Part shown: positions 1 to 18,547 of the stretch, one piece after another
Numbering within the stretch: position 1 is the stretch's first letter
Layout: each line of letters begins with the position of its first letter
Source of the DNA: Gadus chalcogrammus
Lineage: Eukaryota > Chordata > Actinopteri > Gadiformes > Gadidae
Reading direction: 5' to 3'
Length of the DNA: 64,000 nt
NCBI RefSeq assembly: GCF_026213295.1
Contig: NC_079424.1
Location: 17,838,098 to 17,902,097, forward strand
The notes under the pieces: model-generated
What the model was told of the DNA's origin: nothing
The model's database searches: none
Seen by the model: the letters and a program-made list of their open reading frames with translations, nothing else
Program-made: the position numbers and the translations under genes

Positions 1-29
1 AATAATTTCCCTTTTCTTCTCGTTGCCAG

Positions 30-567
30 GACACTCAAACCCCTTCCCATGCAGATTGATGGGGAGCCTTGGATGCAACCTCTCTGTACTGTATGTATTA
101 TTATTATTTATTCATTTAAAATATTATTTTTATCATTATTAATATATAATTCAAATTCAGCATTGAGAGAACTGAACATCTAATGAATCGACGGTGGAAT
201 GGTGGAAATGGACATTCGATTTATTTTGAACTCACGGCATTTTGTGATATCCAAACACGATGTTTACTACCATGTTGTTAATCTGCTGCCTGTAGCTGGG
301 GCCCTTTTCCAGGATAGCGTACATTTAACAGAATCAGTTGCTATTAACTTTATCATAAAGATTTGTATAGAATTATCCAGTAGTGTAGGCCAATTTACAT
401 GTATCTGTTTTGTTGTCAATAGTACTTATATCATATTAATACAATATTAAGTTGGAGCTAACCTCTTTTTTATTTATTCATCATAGATCCACATTACTCA
501 CAAAAACCAAGCTAACATGCTCATGGCTCCACCATCCAAACGATCCGGGTTCTTCCACCTGAAGTAG
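30..567 (+). CDS. dgka: diacylglycerol kinase alpha-like, last two exons (5' part outside window)
   Basis: Diacylglycerol kinase phosphorylates diacylglycerol to phosphatidic acid at membranes and so ends DAG signalling. Only the C-terminal 46 or so residues are present. The exon at 30-90 follows a pyrimidine-rich ...ccag acceptor and encodes TLKPLPMQIDGEPW plus a few residues, ending at donor gtatgt. The exon at 487-567 encodes ITHKNQANMLM and ends with stop TAG at 565-567. The MQIDGEPW and ITHKNQ motifs are the conserved end of the DGK accessory/catalytic region in type I DGKs, closest in memory to DGKA. The two exons join in phase 0. The isoform call (alpha rather than beta or gamma) rests on this short tail and on the neighbouring nr4a1, whose human counterpart also lies on 12q13. 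Confidence 0.8.
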
Positions 568-2700
568 GGATTCCCTGCTTGTGCAGTAAATCTTCCTACT
601 GTTATCCAATGGACACAAAGTGCAAATCACCGTAGACAAATATGTATGTATAGGATGTTTAGGATCAATATCACATACATTTACATTTCATCTTTGCATG
701 CACCAAAACTCCCAATTTATTCACAACTGCTTATAGTAAATGTGTTCCCTTTTTTCATTGAATGTGCATTCTTAATAATTAATGCTTATATTCCTATTTT
801 AATAACAATAATGTTAATGTTATTATTATTCTGTTTTCCCCGTCGATGTACATAAATAATGATAACTATCAATTTTAGCTAGATGCATGGCTGGCTATGT
901 TTAGAAACCCACAGAGATAAGCTAATGGTAGCCGCTGCGCAATGTTTTCCTTCTCAGGAGAAAATTTGCCATATTTGACATATTATTGTCCTTTTATGAT
1001 TTAGTGCAGTGAATTTGTTAGTCCTTTAACCAACCGTTCAAGCTAGACAACCTTCAACCATCAACTGGCATATTTAGTATGTCCTGTTTTATATACAGCA
1101 GGAATATACAAGCTTATTACTTTACAGCCATATTGCTATTCATCATTTATATTATCATAGTTGTTTTTGTGGCTTTCCTATGCTGAATCTAATTATGTTT
1201 ATTGCATTTCTTTGTTTCTTTTATTTGTGTTTGTTAATCACAGCCATCCTATTTTATTCTTTATTTTATCACTTGCATCTGTTTTAGAGATAGAATAGGC
1301 TAGTGACCGAATGTTGTTATGTGTTGTCCTTTGAATAACCAACTGTACAGATTGAGGTCTGCCGGGACTGGGTAAAGAGGTGTTCTTGCCAATGTCTATC
1401 ATTGATTCAAAGGCCTAAAATCATTTATCTCAATCATTGATTTATCATAAACTTTCTTCAGTAGAAAATACACAATTAATCAAAACAATATATTAGCTTT
1501 TGTGACCTTACTGTTTTTGTTTCTTTCCCTTTCTTTCTCCTAGTCTGCATTGTTGTTGGGTTTGTGAATTGTATTTAATCAACGATTCTGGATCATTTCT
1601 CTCTCACTGTATGTCAGTATGTGGGTTGCGTCCTGTAAAAGATTTGTCCATTGACACACTCAACACTCACCCATTTTGTATTTCTGCTTATGAAATACAA
1701 AATGGGAAATTGAACGAAACAAGTCTGGGGGCAGCAGCTGGGGCTGTCCATAGTTGTAAAGTGACCAGGGTAATGTAAACAAAGCTTAGTTACCGATCAT
1801 TCTTTTATTGGCGGCGAAGGCTAAGCATGGCTCATGCGGAAAGCTCAGAAAAAATCAACAACGGTATACCTTACTGCGGGCTGGACCTTGTGCCCGTCTC
1901 GAGGACATAGCTGGCACTGTGGGAGCATTAGCGGCGCTCCTCTCGCTGGGCGAATAGACTTGAGGCCTACCTGACACTTAGACCATCTAACTTTCCCTCG
2001 ATCTTAAAAAAGAAATCAGAAGGCAGGTCCCGTGGGGAGGGGTGTGTCTGGCGCGGGTGAGTGATGTGCAGTGTGGAGTCATGTTCTGTTGCTGTGAGAA
2101 AGAAATTGCATAATTACTATAGGCCTACGGTTATTTTATGTTTATATTTTCGCTGACATGGAAGTCTGCAGCTGCGACTTAAACATAATAGTGTTTGTAA
2201 TTCCTGGTGACGGCTTTGCACTAACAGGACATTGCTCTTTTGCAAGCTTCTTTGTGCAGAACAGGTGCTCCTGTTTTGCTTTGTTGTCCCTTTCCAATTT
2301 TAATGTGAATGTAAGACAAATACAGCCCTTTAACAGTGTTCTGAATTGTAATTATAAATATAAATAAAAAGCTATAAATACATAAATACGTATCATTCAT
2401 AGCTTCTTGTTTAAACTGTATTGCTGAGTTTCAACTGAAATAGCCCATCCCTCACAAGTTAAGTTGAGCGTTGATGGCAGAGTAGCCCCTAATTAATGAA
2501 TACATTCAGCCATTCCATGAAAACTGTGTTTAGCCTACTGTTTTTGACACTAGACTACAATGTTGCGAGTATGTGCATTACATAATTATAGTAAAATGGA
2601 AATGTTCGGTGTCGGGAAGTCTCCAAATGCAGTTTATTTATATCCAACAACAGGCAATAATAGTCCCACGTGTCTTACGCTGTCTTTCTAAATTTGGACC
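568..2700. other. intergenic DNA between dgka and nr4a1
   Basis: AT-rich sequence with no convincing exon. It should hold the dgka 3' UTR. A short GC-richer block at about 1800-2075 ends in a strong donor-like GTGAGT (from 2057) and could be an alternative upstream first exon of nr4a1, but nothing else supports that. The short open frames here lack family resemblance. Confidence 0.5.
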
Positions 2701-2718
2701 ATTCAGTCTGCCGCCTCT

Positions 2719-2860
2719 TGCGTCAATGGAATCCCAAGCGTGCGTCAATCTTTTTATGAAGCGATGCTATTGGTTTATGATCCGGAAAGTTTCACCGCCC
2801 ACTTTACCATTTATGGAGGGAGACACGCCTTTCGTCGATGCCACCCAAATAAAAAACGCT
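2719..2860 (+). promoter_or_regulatory. nr4a1: nr4a1 immediate-early promoter
   Basis: A dense cluster of serum and cAMP-response type motifs lies upstream of nr4a1. Two copies of TGCGTCA (2719-2725 and 2741-2747) match the AP-1-like elements known from mammalian Nur77 promoters. An inverted CCAAT box (ATTGG) lies near 2769-2773. An ETS-like CCGGAA lies at 2782-2787. A perfect CArG box, CCATTTATGG, lies at 2807-2816. A TATA-like AAATAAAAAA run near 2848-2857 follows. ETS plus CArG is the arrangement of a serum response element bound by SRF and TCF. This fits the known immediate-early behaviour of NR4A1. Function is inferred from motifs only. Confidence 0.65.
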
Positions 2861-2879
2861 GTATGGCTGTAGGTGTGTG

Positions 2880-2973
2880 CTCAGAGCAGTTGACAGAGGT
2901 GACATTCATGCATCACTCGTGTGGAATAAGTACAAAAGACCGTTCAAAGTCCGGATATTTGTGTAATTATCAG
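2880..2973 (+). other. nr4a1: probable non-coding first exon of nr4a1
   Basis: Downstream of the TATA-like sequence, the stretch ends in CAG followed by donor gtcagt at 2974. The coding exon begins after an acceptor ending at 3834, one base before the ATG. NR4A genes usually have a non-coding first exon, so this is the most economical 5' exon. The 5' boundary is a guess. Confidence 0.4.
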
Positions 2974-3835
2974 GTCAGTGAAAATATATGTATTTGCATG
3001 CAGAATAGTTGACTATAGAGTGACTTGTGATATGCAATATTGAATATGGCTTCCACTTTTAATGAGGGGAAACCCCCTAATATAGTTATGTGGAATTATT
3101 CCAAACAAAAAGCGATGAGGACTGCTGAAAACTTTTTCCACAGATCATGAAAAAGATTGTGTATTCCATTCTACCAGAATTTATTTGTGTTTAAATCTGT
3201 TCTGCTTTAAGCAAGCCTGGTCTAGTTCTGCATGCAAAGTGTTGTTATTCTAAACAAACCAGTTTGTTTCTGGTATGTAATTACAATGCCTTGTCCGTAG
3301 GTCTACCTTACATTGGTGGAATGCATATTAGTTATACATAAAGCCTACCTTCGAAGAATAGCCTACTTTAAAAGATCAAAAACGAACTACAGATTATTAG
3401 ACAAGGTCATTACAAATGTTGATTCTAAATATATAACTCAAAGGGTGTGAGTGTTAATTCATAACACATTAACAGGCAGTTCCATTTCTACACAGTTTGA
3501 CACCCTACCACTCTACCTGTAAATGCTACATGCTAGACTCTCCCCGCACTCTCTTTTACTAGCTCACTCCTGCTGGTAAAGGGCTGGGCTGCTATGGTCC
3601 AGCTCCCCATAGCCTCAAAACCAGTATCGCAATAATCCTATTCCTCAAAAAGCCTGACTCAAAACTGCACATTATTTTATTTGCGGTCTGTATTTTATAA
3701 ATAAATTGTTGAATTGAGTACTAAAACTTACTATGCTTTGATCAAAATGCATACTTGCAAAGTTCTTTGTATAAATATATCTTAAAACATAGCCTACTTA
3801 TGATCGTGTTTTAAATCATTTCTGTTTTCTATAGC

Positions 3836-9300
<5,465 letters not shown>

Positions 9301-9449
9301 AGCTGCAGAGGATATTGTTCCACAGGGAGGAAAGCTAATAGTTCTGCTTGTGGGGATGATGCACCTGTCATTTATTGATGGACTAGGCTGTAAATAACTT
9401 GTCTTGTGGGGACTCCTCTGCTGTTTCAAATAGCACACACAGTCTAGAT

Positions 9450-10325
9450 CAGGGGTACTCAAGTAGAAATGATGAGGGGCCACAAAATTTTTTTTCAGTG
9501 ACTCAAGGGGCCGGTCGGTATACGTGTGACTGAGGCCGTTATATGCTCTGTTTTAGACGTTACGCGTAAGCACGTAAGATACATAACCCCCCCTTGCGCG
9601 GTAAAATATCCCCCCTTACGTGCTTAAGTGCGTCGCCCAAAATTCCTGACTATGCGACTAAAACACTACGGCCCTACGCAGCTCGCAAAGACTGTGATTG
9701 GCCAGCTAACCACATCCTTTCAGGAGTCTCACATTTCCGGTTTTACAGCATAATAGCGCCATTTTTAAAAGGCCGTGACAGAAGCAAATGAAGAATTTTG
9801 AAGAAGGAGAAGAAGAAAACACAAGAACGAATTATGATAATTATAAATATAAACAAGCCAGCGTTTTCCACTTCCACGCCCACAGATTTGTTCGTTGCTC
9901 CCCCTACTGTTCTGGCGGAGAATCCCCTTGCAACACGCGAAATCCTTAAGGAACCTTAAAGGAACCGTGAATCAAAACTTGTCTAAAACAAGGTCCTTGT
10001 GTAAATTACGTGCTTACGTCTCTGCGTCTAAAACGACCCTAAATCGGCCTTGACTGCTGCTGAGATGGACTGTCTGCCTCGAGTTTGGGAGGGCTGGAGC
10101 GGTCTGTGGGCTGGAGTGCTATCTGTTTATCGTTGCAACCCCCAGCCTCGTATTGAGATCGCGGCGCGCGGTTTCAAAATAAGAGCGCCCAGCACGATTT
10201 TCTTTTCTTTTTTTTTTTTTTCTTTTTTTTAATAATTAAAAAAACTTTTCAAAACAGCTCGAGGGCCATTAATAGACACCCCGCGGGCCACAAAAGGCCC
10301 GCGGGCCGCTACTTGAGTATGACTG
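9450..10325. mobile_element. non-autonomous hAT-type DNA transposon, 876 bp
   Basis: The ends form terminal inverted repeats: left CAGGGGTACTCAAGTAG, right the complement of CAGTCATACTCAAGTAG. They are flanked on both sides by the same 8 bp, GTCTAGAT (9442-9449 and 10326-10333). An 8-bp target duplication with CAGGGG-type ends is the hAT signature. Inside there is no transposase. A second inverted repeat (about 9549-9580 against 10006-10037) suggests an older nested or composite structure. A poly-T run lies at 10201-10230. The clean target duplication points to a relatively young insertion. Confidence 0.85.
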
Positions 10326-10333
10326 GTCTAGAT

Positions 10334-11400
10334 GTTAGAATATAATAAACGGCACACACTTTTGATATCATCATATATTATTACAATGCACACACAGTAA
10401 ATGTTTTTGTCCAATAAGTTCAATAGTTGTGCTAAAAAGGCTTAATGCAGCTTTAAGTTTCATTAGAGTTAATGTTGCCTTATAATAGGCCAATGCATGA
10501 ATTAGTTCTCCTCCAAGATATGTTTAATTACACACTAACAGATTGTTTGTAACGTGGGTGTGCATATAATTTATGTATGGTTGCATTTGGAAAACACTCT
10601 GTCAGTGTATTTATAGCTGGTCATTGTTGAGCCAATGGAAACCTCTGTAATTGGATCTGCACTAGCAGAGTCTGGTGATAAATGTTTTGGCAGACATCAC
10701 TGGCCATGCCATCCCTGTGATAACTCCAACCATATCAGTTTCTTAAGCTCTTAGTACCTACAGAATTATATTCATAAGTAAGTAGTAAACCCATTGCCCC
10801 TTGGCCCTATATGCACCATGGGGGGTATGGATAGATGGATGCCACCGACCGGACGCTGGTAAAGGCTGGCCCAGTATGAAAGAAAGTGGATCCAAAATGA
10901 AAGCATAATTAGCAAGCTTGAAACATTCGTGATGCCTCAACACCAAACCTTCAGGTGAATTACAGTACCTAGCTTTAATTTGAATAATATTATTTCTTTA
11001 TTAAAAATGTTCACCCCACTAGGTAACTGTGTAAAATATCTCCCCCACATAGTTTCCTTTGGTGGGGATCATATGGGTATATGATCATACACATATGATC
11101 ATATTTGATATGATAGGATGATATGCAATATTCGCCCTAATGTATTTGTAAGACATGAATCATGTATATTTGGCTTGGTCCTTTATGACAGCAATGCATT
11201 GCATTTATAATGTTGTTGGGTAAACACTGAAAACAACGGAATGAGAAGATTTGGAATTGCAGAGGCAAAGTTAAAATTAGTGTCCATGAAAGTTATCGTT
11301 GGATTGGCCACCAGCCAGTAACAAATAATACAAACTACGAAGCTGAGGAAATCCACTACAAGCTATAAAGATAAATAATTGTGGTACTGCCATCCATTTC
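10334..11400. other. intergenic, no feature recognised
   Basis: AT-rich sequence between two repeats. No exon with splice support and no recognisable family sequence on either strand. Confidence 0.4.
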
Positions 11401-11403
11401 ACA

Positions 11404-11492
11404 GACACCATACACACACTCACATGCACACACACACACTCACGCACCCGCACACACACACATGCTCACACATGCACACACACACTCACATG
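11404..11492. repeat. imperfect CA-rich repeat
   Basis: Interrupted (CA)n tracts with CTCACA and TGCACA interruptions, followed by a CT-rich stretch. Confidence 0.85.
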
Positions 11493-11747
11493 AAAGCACA
11501 CTCTCTTTCTTGTTCCCATTATGTCTCCTGCCCTGCTCTCCGTCGCTCTATCCCTCACTCTCTCTCCTTGGCCTACTCACTTGTGAAGTTAGGAACTTAA
11601 CTCTGCTCAGTAGGAGAACATGAGAATGTTACAATTATAAAACAAGATTGACAGAATGGCTAGTGTTGCACTGGCAGATGCCAATTTTTGGCGTGCTGCC
11701 TGGAAGTTATTCACAGCTCCCACCACACACACACACTGCAGTGTGCA

Positions 11748-14099
<2,352 letters not shown>

Positions 14100-14100
<1 letters not shown>

Positions 14101-14248
14101 GCTACGTCACTTCTGAGCTTTTACTTTGAAGAATACCGGGTACGAATCCACATATTTGGGAAGTTCACGTCATCTTCACATTTGGGTTTGCTGTCATGTT
14201 TGTTGTCGGAGTGCACTTCACTCCTTTTCTGTCTTCCTCGTCTAACTT
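14100..14248 (+). other. possible non-coding first exon of the TANK-like gene
   Basis: A stretch ending in a strong donor, GTAAGT, at 14249. The next coding exon opens at 14892 after an acceptor, with its ATG 12 bases in, so a 5' UTR exon is expected about here. The 5' end is unknown and no conservation can be judged. Confidence 0.3.
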
Positions 14249-14903
14249 GTAAGTACCTACGTTTCAAACGGTTGTGTTGTGGTGCTGGCTTGTTTGAGAA
14301 CTACGACTCGATATATAACGTATGAGAGGTGACAGCAATACAAAACTATTATTGAATCCCTCAAAAACACAAGTATTACTGCTGGAAATCAAAGTCACTT
14401 ATTGTAGTAGGACAAAGGGTTATTTCTCAGGATAGTTTCGCCTACTCAGTATTTGCTCATTCTCCCTTTGCAGTAGGTTAGTAGTGTTCGTACAAGTTAT
14501 GCCAATATGTTACCTTTGCTACGTTGTCACCATGTACAAAACGTCCCCTAAAATATATGTAAAAAAAACATAAGATAAGGCAAAATAATACATGATTCGT
14601 TGAATTAAGCATACATTCATGTGGCAATTGTTGAGTCCAAACAGTAGTCACATTTTGGGAGTTCCCTTTTTTCTCAAAAGAACTCTCGATTCCTTCTTTG
14701 GTCCTTAGTTCCTCATGCTTTTACATTTTATTTAATATGCAAACTTTTTTTCTAATGCTTCTCATTAATTGCATTTTGAAAACTATATATTATGCAGTTA
14801 AAAAAAGAACAAGAATAACATAATAGTTTAAGAAATTAGTAATTTCAGTATCTGCACAGATGTGTTATATGATTTATTTCATAAGAAGCAGATCCCTGTG
14901 GAG

Positions 14904-16203
14904 ATGGAGGACGCGTACAATGAACTCTTCAGGGAGTTTGTTCACCTCAGATCAATATGCATACGACAAGCAGCTCTGTTGCAGAAACTGTCAAGGGAAC
15001 TACACAAACAACAAGTTTCAAATGGTAAATTTTGAAAACATGTATATACATAAAGTTCAGGTGGAGATGCCCAAACATGACAATAGGGCTGATAACTTCC
15101 TTTGTAAATTAACCTAACAATTTATTGTGAGTGTCAACCATTTTTCTAAATGAGTACTCACTTCGCTTTTCATTTAAGAAGGATCTGAAACCTTGTGACA
15201 GCTGCTACAAAAAAAAGCAAATGGGTGTATCGTTTCTTCATATATAAAAGCTGTATTTTGGATTTTTAAATTTTTACTTTTCTTGCAGGGTATTTGGATC
15301 AAGATGGCAGCTTCAGTGGCCTGGCGTCCATCCCGGGTCAGGGTAGCCAGGAGAGCACTGCACATTCCCAAGAGGACAGTATTCCCCCACTAGTTGCAAC
15401 CAATCAGAATGCTGCACCACACACTGATGTCGGCCATACCCGCACTGCAGGTGCGGCCCCGTTCTCTGTGCTTCTTGCTGAAGATATGGGGAAACTGGGT
15501 CTCAATGTGCCCCATCACCGTCAAACCCACACAGAGGAACAAGAAGAAGGAGAACATCCCCAACCTGCGTCTCCAGCCTCAAGGTCTCCGGCCCTCAGTA
15601 GCTCTGGTTCGTACCAGGGCCATCAGAGTGGAGGGAGTAAAGCAATGCAGCCGTATGGGGTAGGAGTCCTTCTGTTTTTTCTTTCTGACCTTTTATCTCG
15701 CCACCTCTGGGGGGCCGGATGGTCTGGTGGTTAAGGTAGAACCCACAACTATGGGAGAAGCATCCCATAGTTGTGGGTTCGAAACCCCTTAACCACAGTC
15801 TTCCTGTAGGCGACCTTTAGCAAGATGCAAAAAAATTGATTTTCTCATTAATGACGTGTATCTGAAGAAAATAAATGTCACGGCTTGCTTTGGATAAATG
15901 TATCTGCTAAAATTAAAAAAAAGAAAAGAACAATTCTAATCTGTCATATCTACATTCTACAGTACATTCTGCATAAGTGACTGTGTGTCTTATGTGTGGT
16001 GCTCTGCCTCTCAGACGGCAAGTCCGCTGGCTTGGGCTTACAACCCCCTCCTCGGAAGCGAGGAGCTGAGCAACAGTGGTGGGGAGTTCATGTCCGAAAT
16101 GGAGCTGCAGTCCCAGGTGTGCGAGTTCTGTCACGCCATCTTCCCCGGACACACGGCCACCCGGGGAGAGTTCCTGCGACACCTCCACACACACATCACC
16201 TAG
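14904..16203 (+). CDS. TANK-like TBK1/TRAF adaptor with C-terminal zinc finger
   Basis: TANK-family adaptors tether the kinases TBK1 and IKK-epsilon and TRAF proteins, tuning NF-kB and interferon signalling. Exons: 14892-15024 (ATG at 14904), 15289-15659 and 16015-16203, phases matching, 226 aa. Residues about 1-40 (AYNELFREFVHLRSICIRQA and on) resemble the helical TBK1-binding region of TANK. The middle is low-complexity, rich in Ser, Pro, Gln and His. The C-terminus has a zinc finger, VCEFCHAIFPG to FLRHLHTH, with C200, C203, H220 and H224 as likely ligands. This closely matches the last 30 residues of human TANK. It is about half the length of human TANK (425 aa), so it is either a short paralogue or lacks an N-terminal coiled-coil exon. 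The start is chosen as the first ATG in the exon. A SINE lies in the last intron. The TANK relationship is confident; the exact orthology is not. Confidence 0.72.
15711..15928 (+). mobile_element. tRNA-derived SINE
   Basis: The head resembles a tRNA-Asp/Glu: an A-box-like TGGTCTGGTGGTTAAGG and a B-box-like GGGTTCGAAACC. The tail ends GGATAAATGTATCTGCTAAA plus a poly-A-rich run, as in many teleost SINEs whose tails mimic a LINE 3' end. It lies in the last intron of the TANK-like gene, same strand. The tRNA-related part holds a 17-bp perfect hairpin between A and B boxes (15739-15778), so it is not a functional tRNA. Confidence 0.85.
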
Positions 16204-18547
16204 CAGACTCACAACTTCTTCCTGTTCTATGATGATGCCTTAAAGAGAGATTACTCTTGTTTTTTACCTGTACATTAAGAAAGAACTAGCTCGAAATTAA
16301 CGTTTTTCTGCTGAAGAATATTTCAATAGTTTTGCACACACGCTTTGATTGGGTTCCAACCAAAACTATCCTTAAACCTCTCAAACCATTGTTAACTGTT
16401 TTTACATCTGCAAGTTTTCGATTCTGTGTTTTTTTTTCTACTTCTGTTTCCTGTGGTTTTGTATTTAAAGAAATGAAACAACCCCTGAAGAAATGACCAT
16501 GAAACCTCAATCCAAAAGCAGATCCGCAAAACGTTATTGTAGCATTCTGTTTTAATGACTGCCATGCAGAACCATCTTTGTTGCCTACCCAACAGAGGAG
16601 GGCTATGTGTGACATAGCGCTGAGTGGATCTGAGTGCTGACATCACTACTAAAGGTGAGTCATGCAAGCCTCGTCTGTACAGAACTAACTGTTCCGCACG
16701 GAAATGGAAAGGAAAAAACAGCAAAACAAGATGGTGTTACTGGCTGTGTGACGCAAGCTGTAAATTACTAACACACCATCAGTTATAGAAAAGGTAATAA
16801 CATAATTCCTAAAATGCTAAAAATGTATGAAATGATGACTCGAAAAATCACAAGAACAATTCTTAATTAAACAATAAAATAACGTTTATTGAGATTTAAT
16901 AAAATAAATAATCTGTTTTTCAACGTGAGGGTGGTGACAATAGTGAAAGAGAACCTGCAGTTTAATTGAATCCTTTACATCACTTGGCTGCCTGTCTTAT
17001 TGTGTAGATACCATGTAGATATAATGGACAATGCATTTCCAAACATGGGCCTTCCCACTATTTCTATGAATATAACAATATAACAACAAAACATTAGCAT
17101 ATTCATATCTAATGTAGTGAAGGGTCAGCTGTGTCGGAAAATGAAGCACCGTTTGATCATCTTTTTACCCCAGGTTGAGTGTGTGTGGGATTGTTCATCA
17201 TCATTTGATGTTGTTTGGATGGGTTTTCGATCCAAGAGGAAATCTTGAGGATGTTAACGTTTTTGTCATGGAGTCACCACTGAAAAGGCCACTCATTCAA
17301 ACCCCCAGATCCCGGCTGGTAAACACTGCAGTGCACTCGTCTCTACTCCCTCTCGTTTTATAAGATTCAAACTGGTAGGTGGCAATAAGAAACGTAGCAG
17401 CCCCTGTGGGAGAGTAGGGGTGTGAGTGGGTGGTCTTTTGGGTTAGTGGGGGTGACTTGATGACATAGGCAAACCTCAGCCATCTGAAAATGTTCCCACC
17501 TAAAATTTAAGAAAATGTTTCTCTTTTAAACAAGATTGCACCATGGATAGATGTGTGTGCGATTATAATACCACAGTAATGAACACATCAATGATATTCA
17601 GTACTCAGGAAAGCTTGTTTCATTTTTTCATCTTCAGTAAATAAATATGGCCCCATCATTATCTGGATCGTTGTACAGTTGTATTGTCGTTTGACCTATT
17701 TTAACAACCCGGACACACGAAAACTTTGCCAAGTAAGGATTATTTCAAAGATGTCAGTGACTGACTTAAATTATACTGTTAATATTTGAGGGGCGTGAAG
17801 GTGGGAAGAGTGTGACAAACACATTACTTCTACACCCTAGCTACACACACATATGGTCTCAGTACTCAAATAACTGAAGGATTTTTAATCTGAATGTAAT
17901 TTCTTTATAAATTATAAATCATCTCCGGGTTCATGAGTTGATGTGAAATCGACAAGATAGAAGACGACAGCTACGGTATATATTCAATGTTGATTAACCT
18001 CTATTGTTTTAGCAGATATTTCAGAAGCTACCCCCTAGCGCTCTACTATCTACTTTGCCTTACATCAACACTTTCTATTACAATTTAAATCATACATTTG
18101 TGTATGATTTTATTTGGTTAGAGGGCAGCAGAGGACAATTTTCCAAATATTGTAGGTTGATATGTTAAAAATGCTGAACGATATTTTAAAGATTACATTT
18201 TTCCCTAACGTCATTCAAATAACCCTGCCTACTTGATCAGTGCCCCCATCCAGTTCATTCCAGACTCATCAACTCTAAATACCACCATGTCTACTAAGTG
18301 TGGGTTTGGCCACCTATGGCTTTCTATTACATACCCAGACTTGCCATCCTAAGGCTGAGGAACCATCAATCAAGACAGGGATAAGTCTTATAATATGGAT
18401 TTCTTCCCCCTAAAAGCCACTTTTGTCGATTTTCTAGTAATTGATGTGAGAACTTAAACCTGCTCAGTTACAGTCCATATAGTACATGATGTGTTGAAGT
18501 TGAGATGGAGGTCTGTACATACGATGTAGTGTACCCCTTGGGATTTT
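16204..18547. other. 3' UTRs of two convergent genes and intergenic DNA
   Basis: The TANK-like gene ends at 16203 (+) and nab2 ends at 18548 (-). A plus-strand AATAAA lies at 16873-16878. A minus-strand AATAAA (TTTATT on plus) lies at 16885-16890. They could be facing polyadenylation signals. No coding sequence is seen. Confidence 0.45.

Noticed and set aside
15175..15249. Exon-like ORF KDLKPCDSCYKK between TANK-like exons
   Set aside because: Skipping it gives exact phase continuity (NG/YLDQDG); including it runs into a stop.
15711..15790. Possible tRNA gene
   Set aside because: A and B boxes are present, but no cloverleaf forms and it continues into a SINE tail with poly-A.
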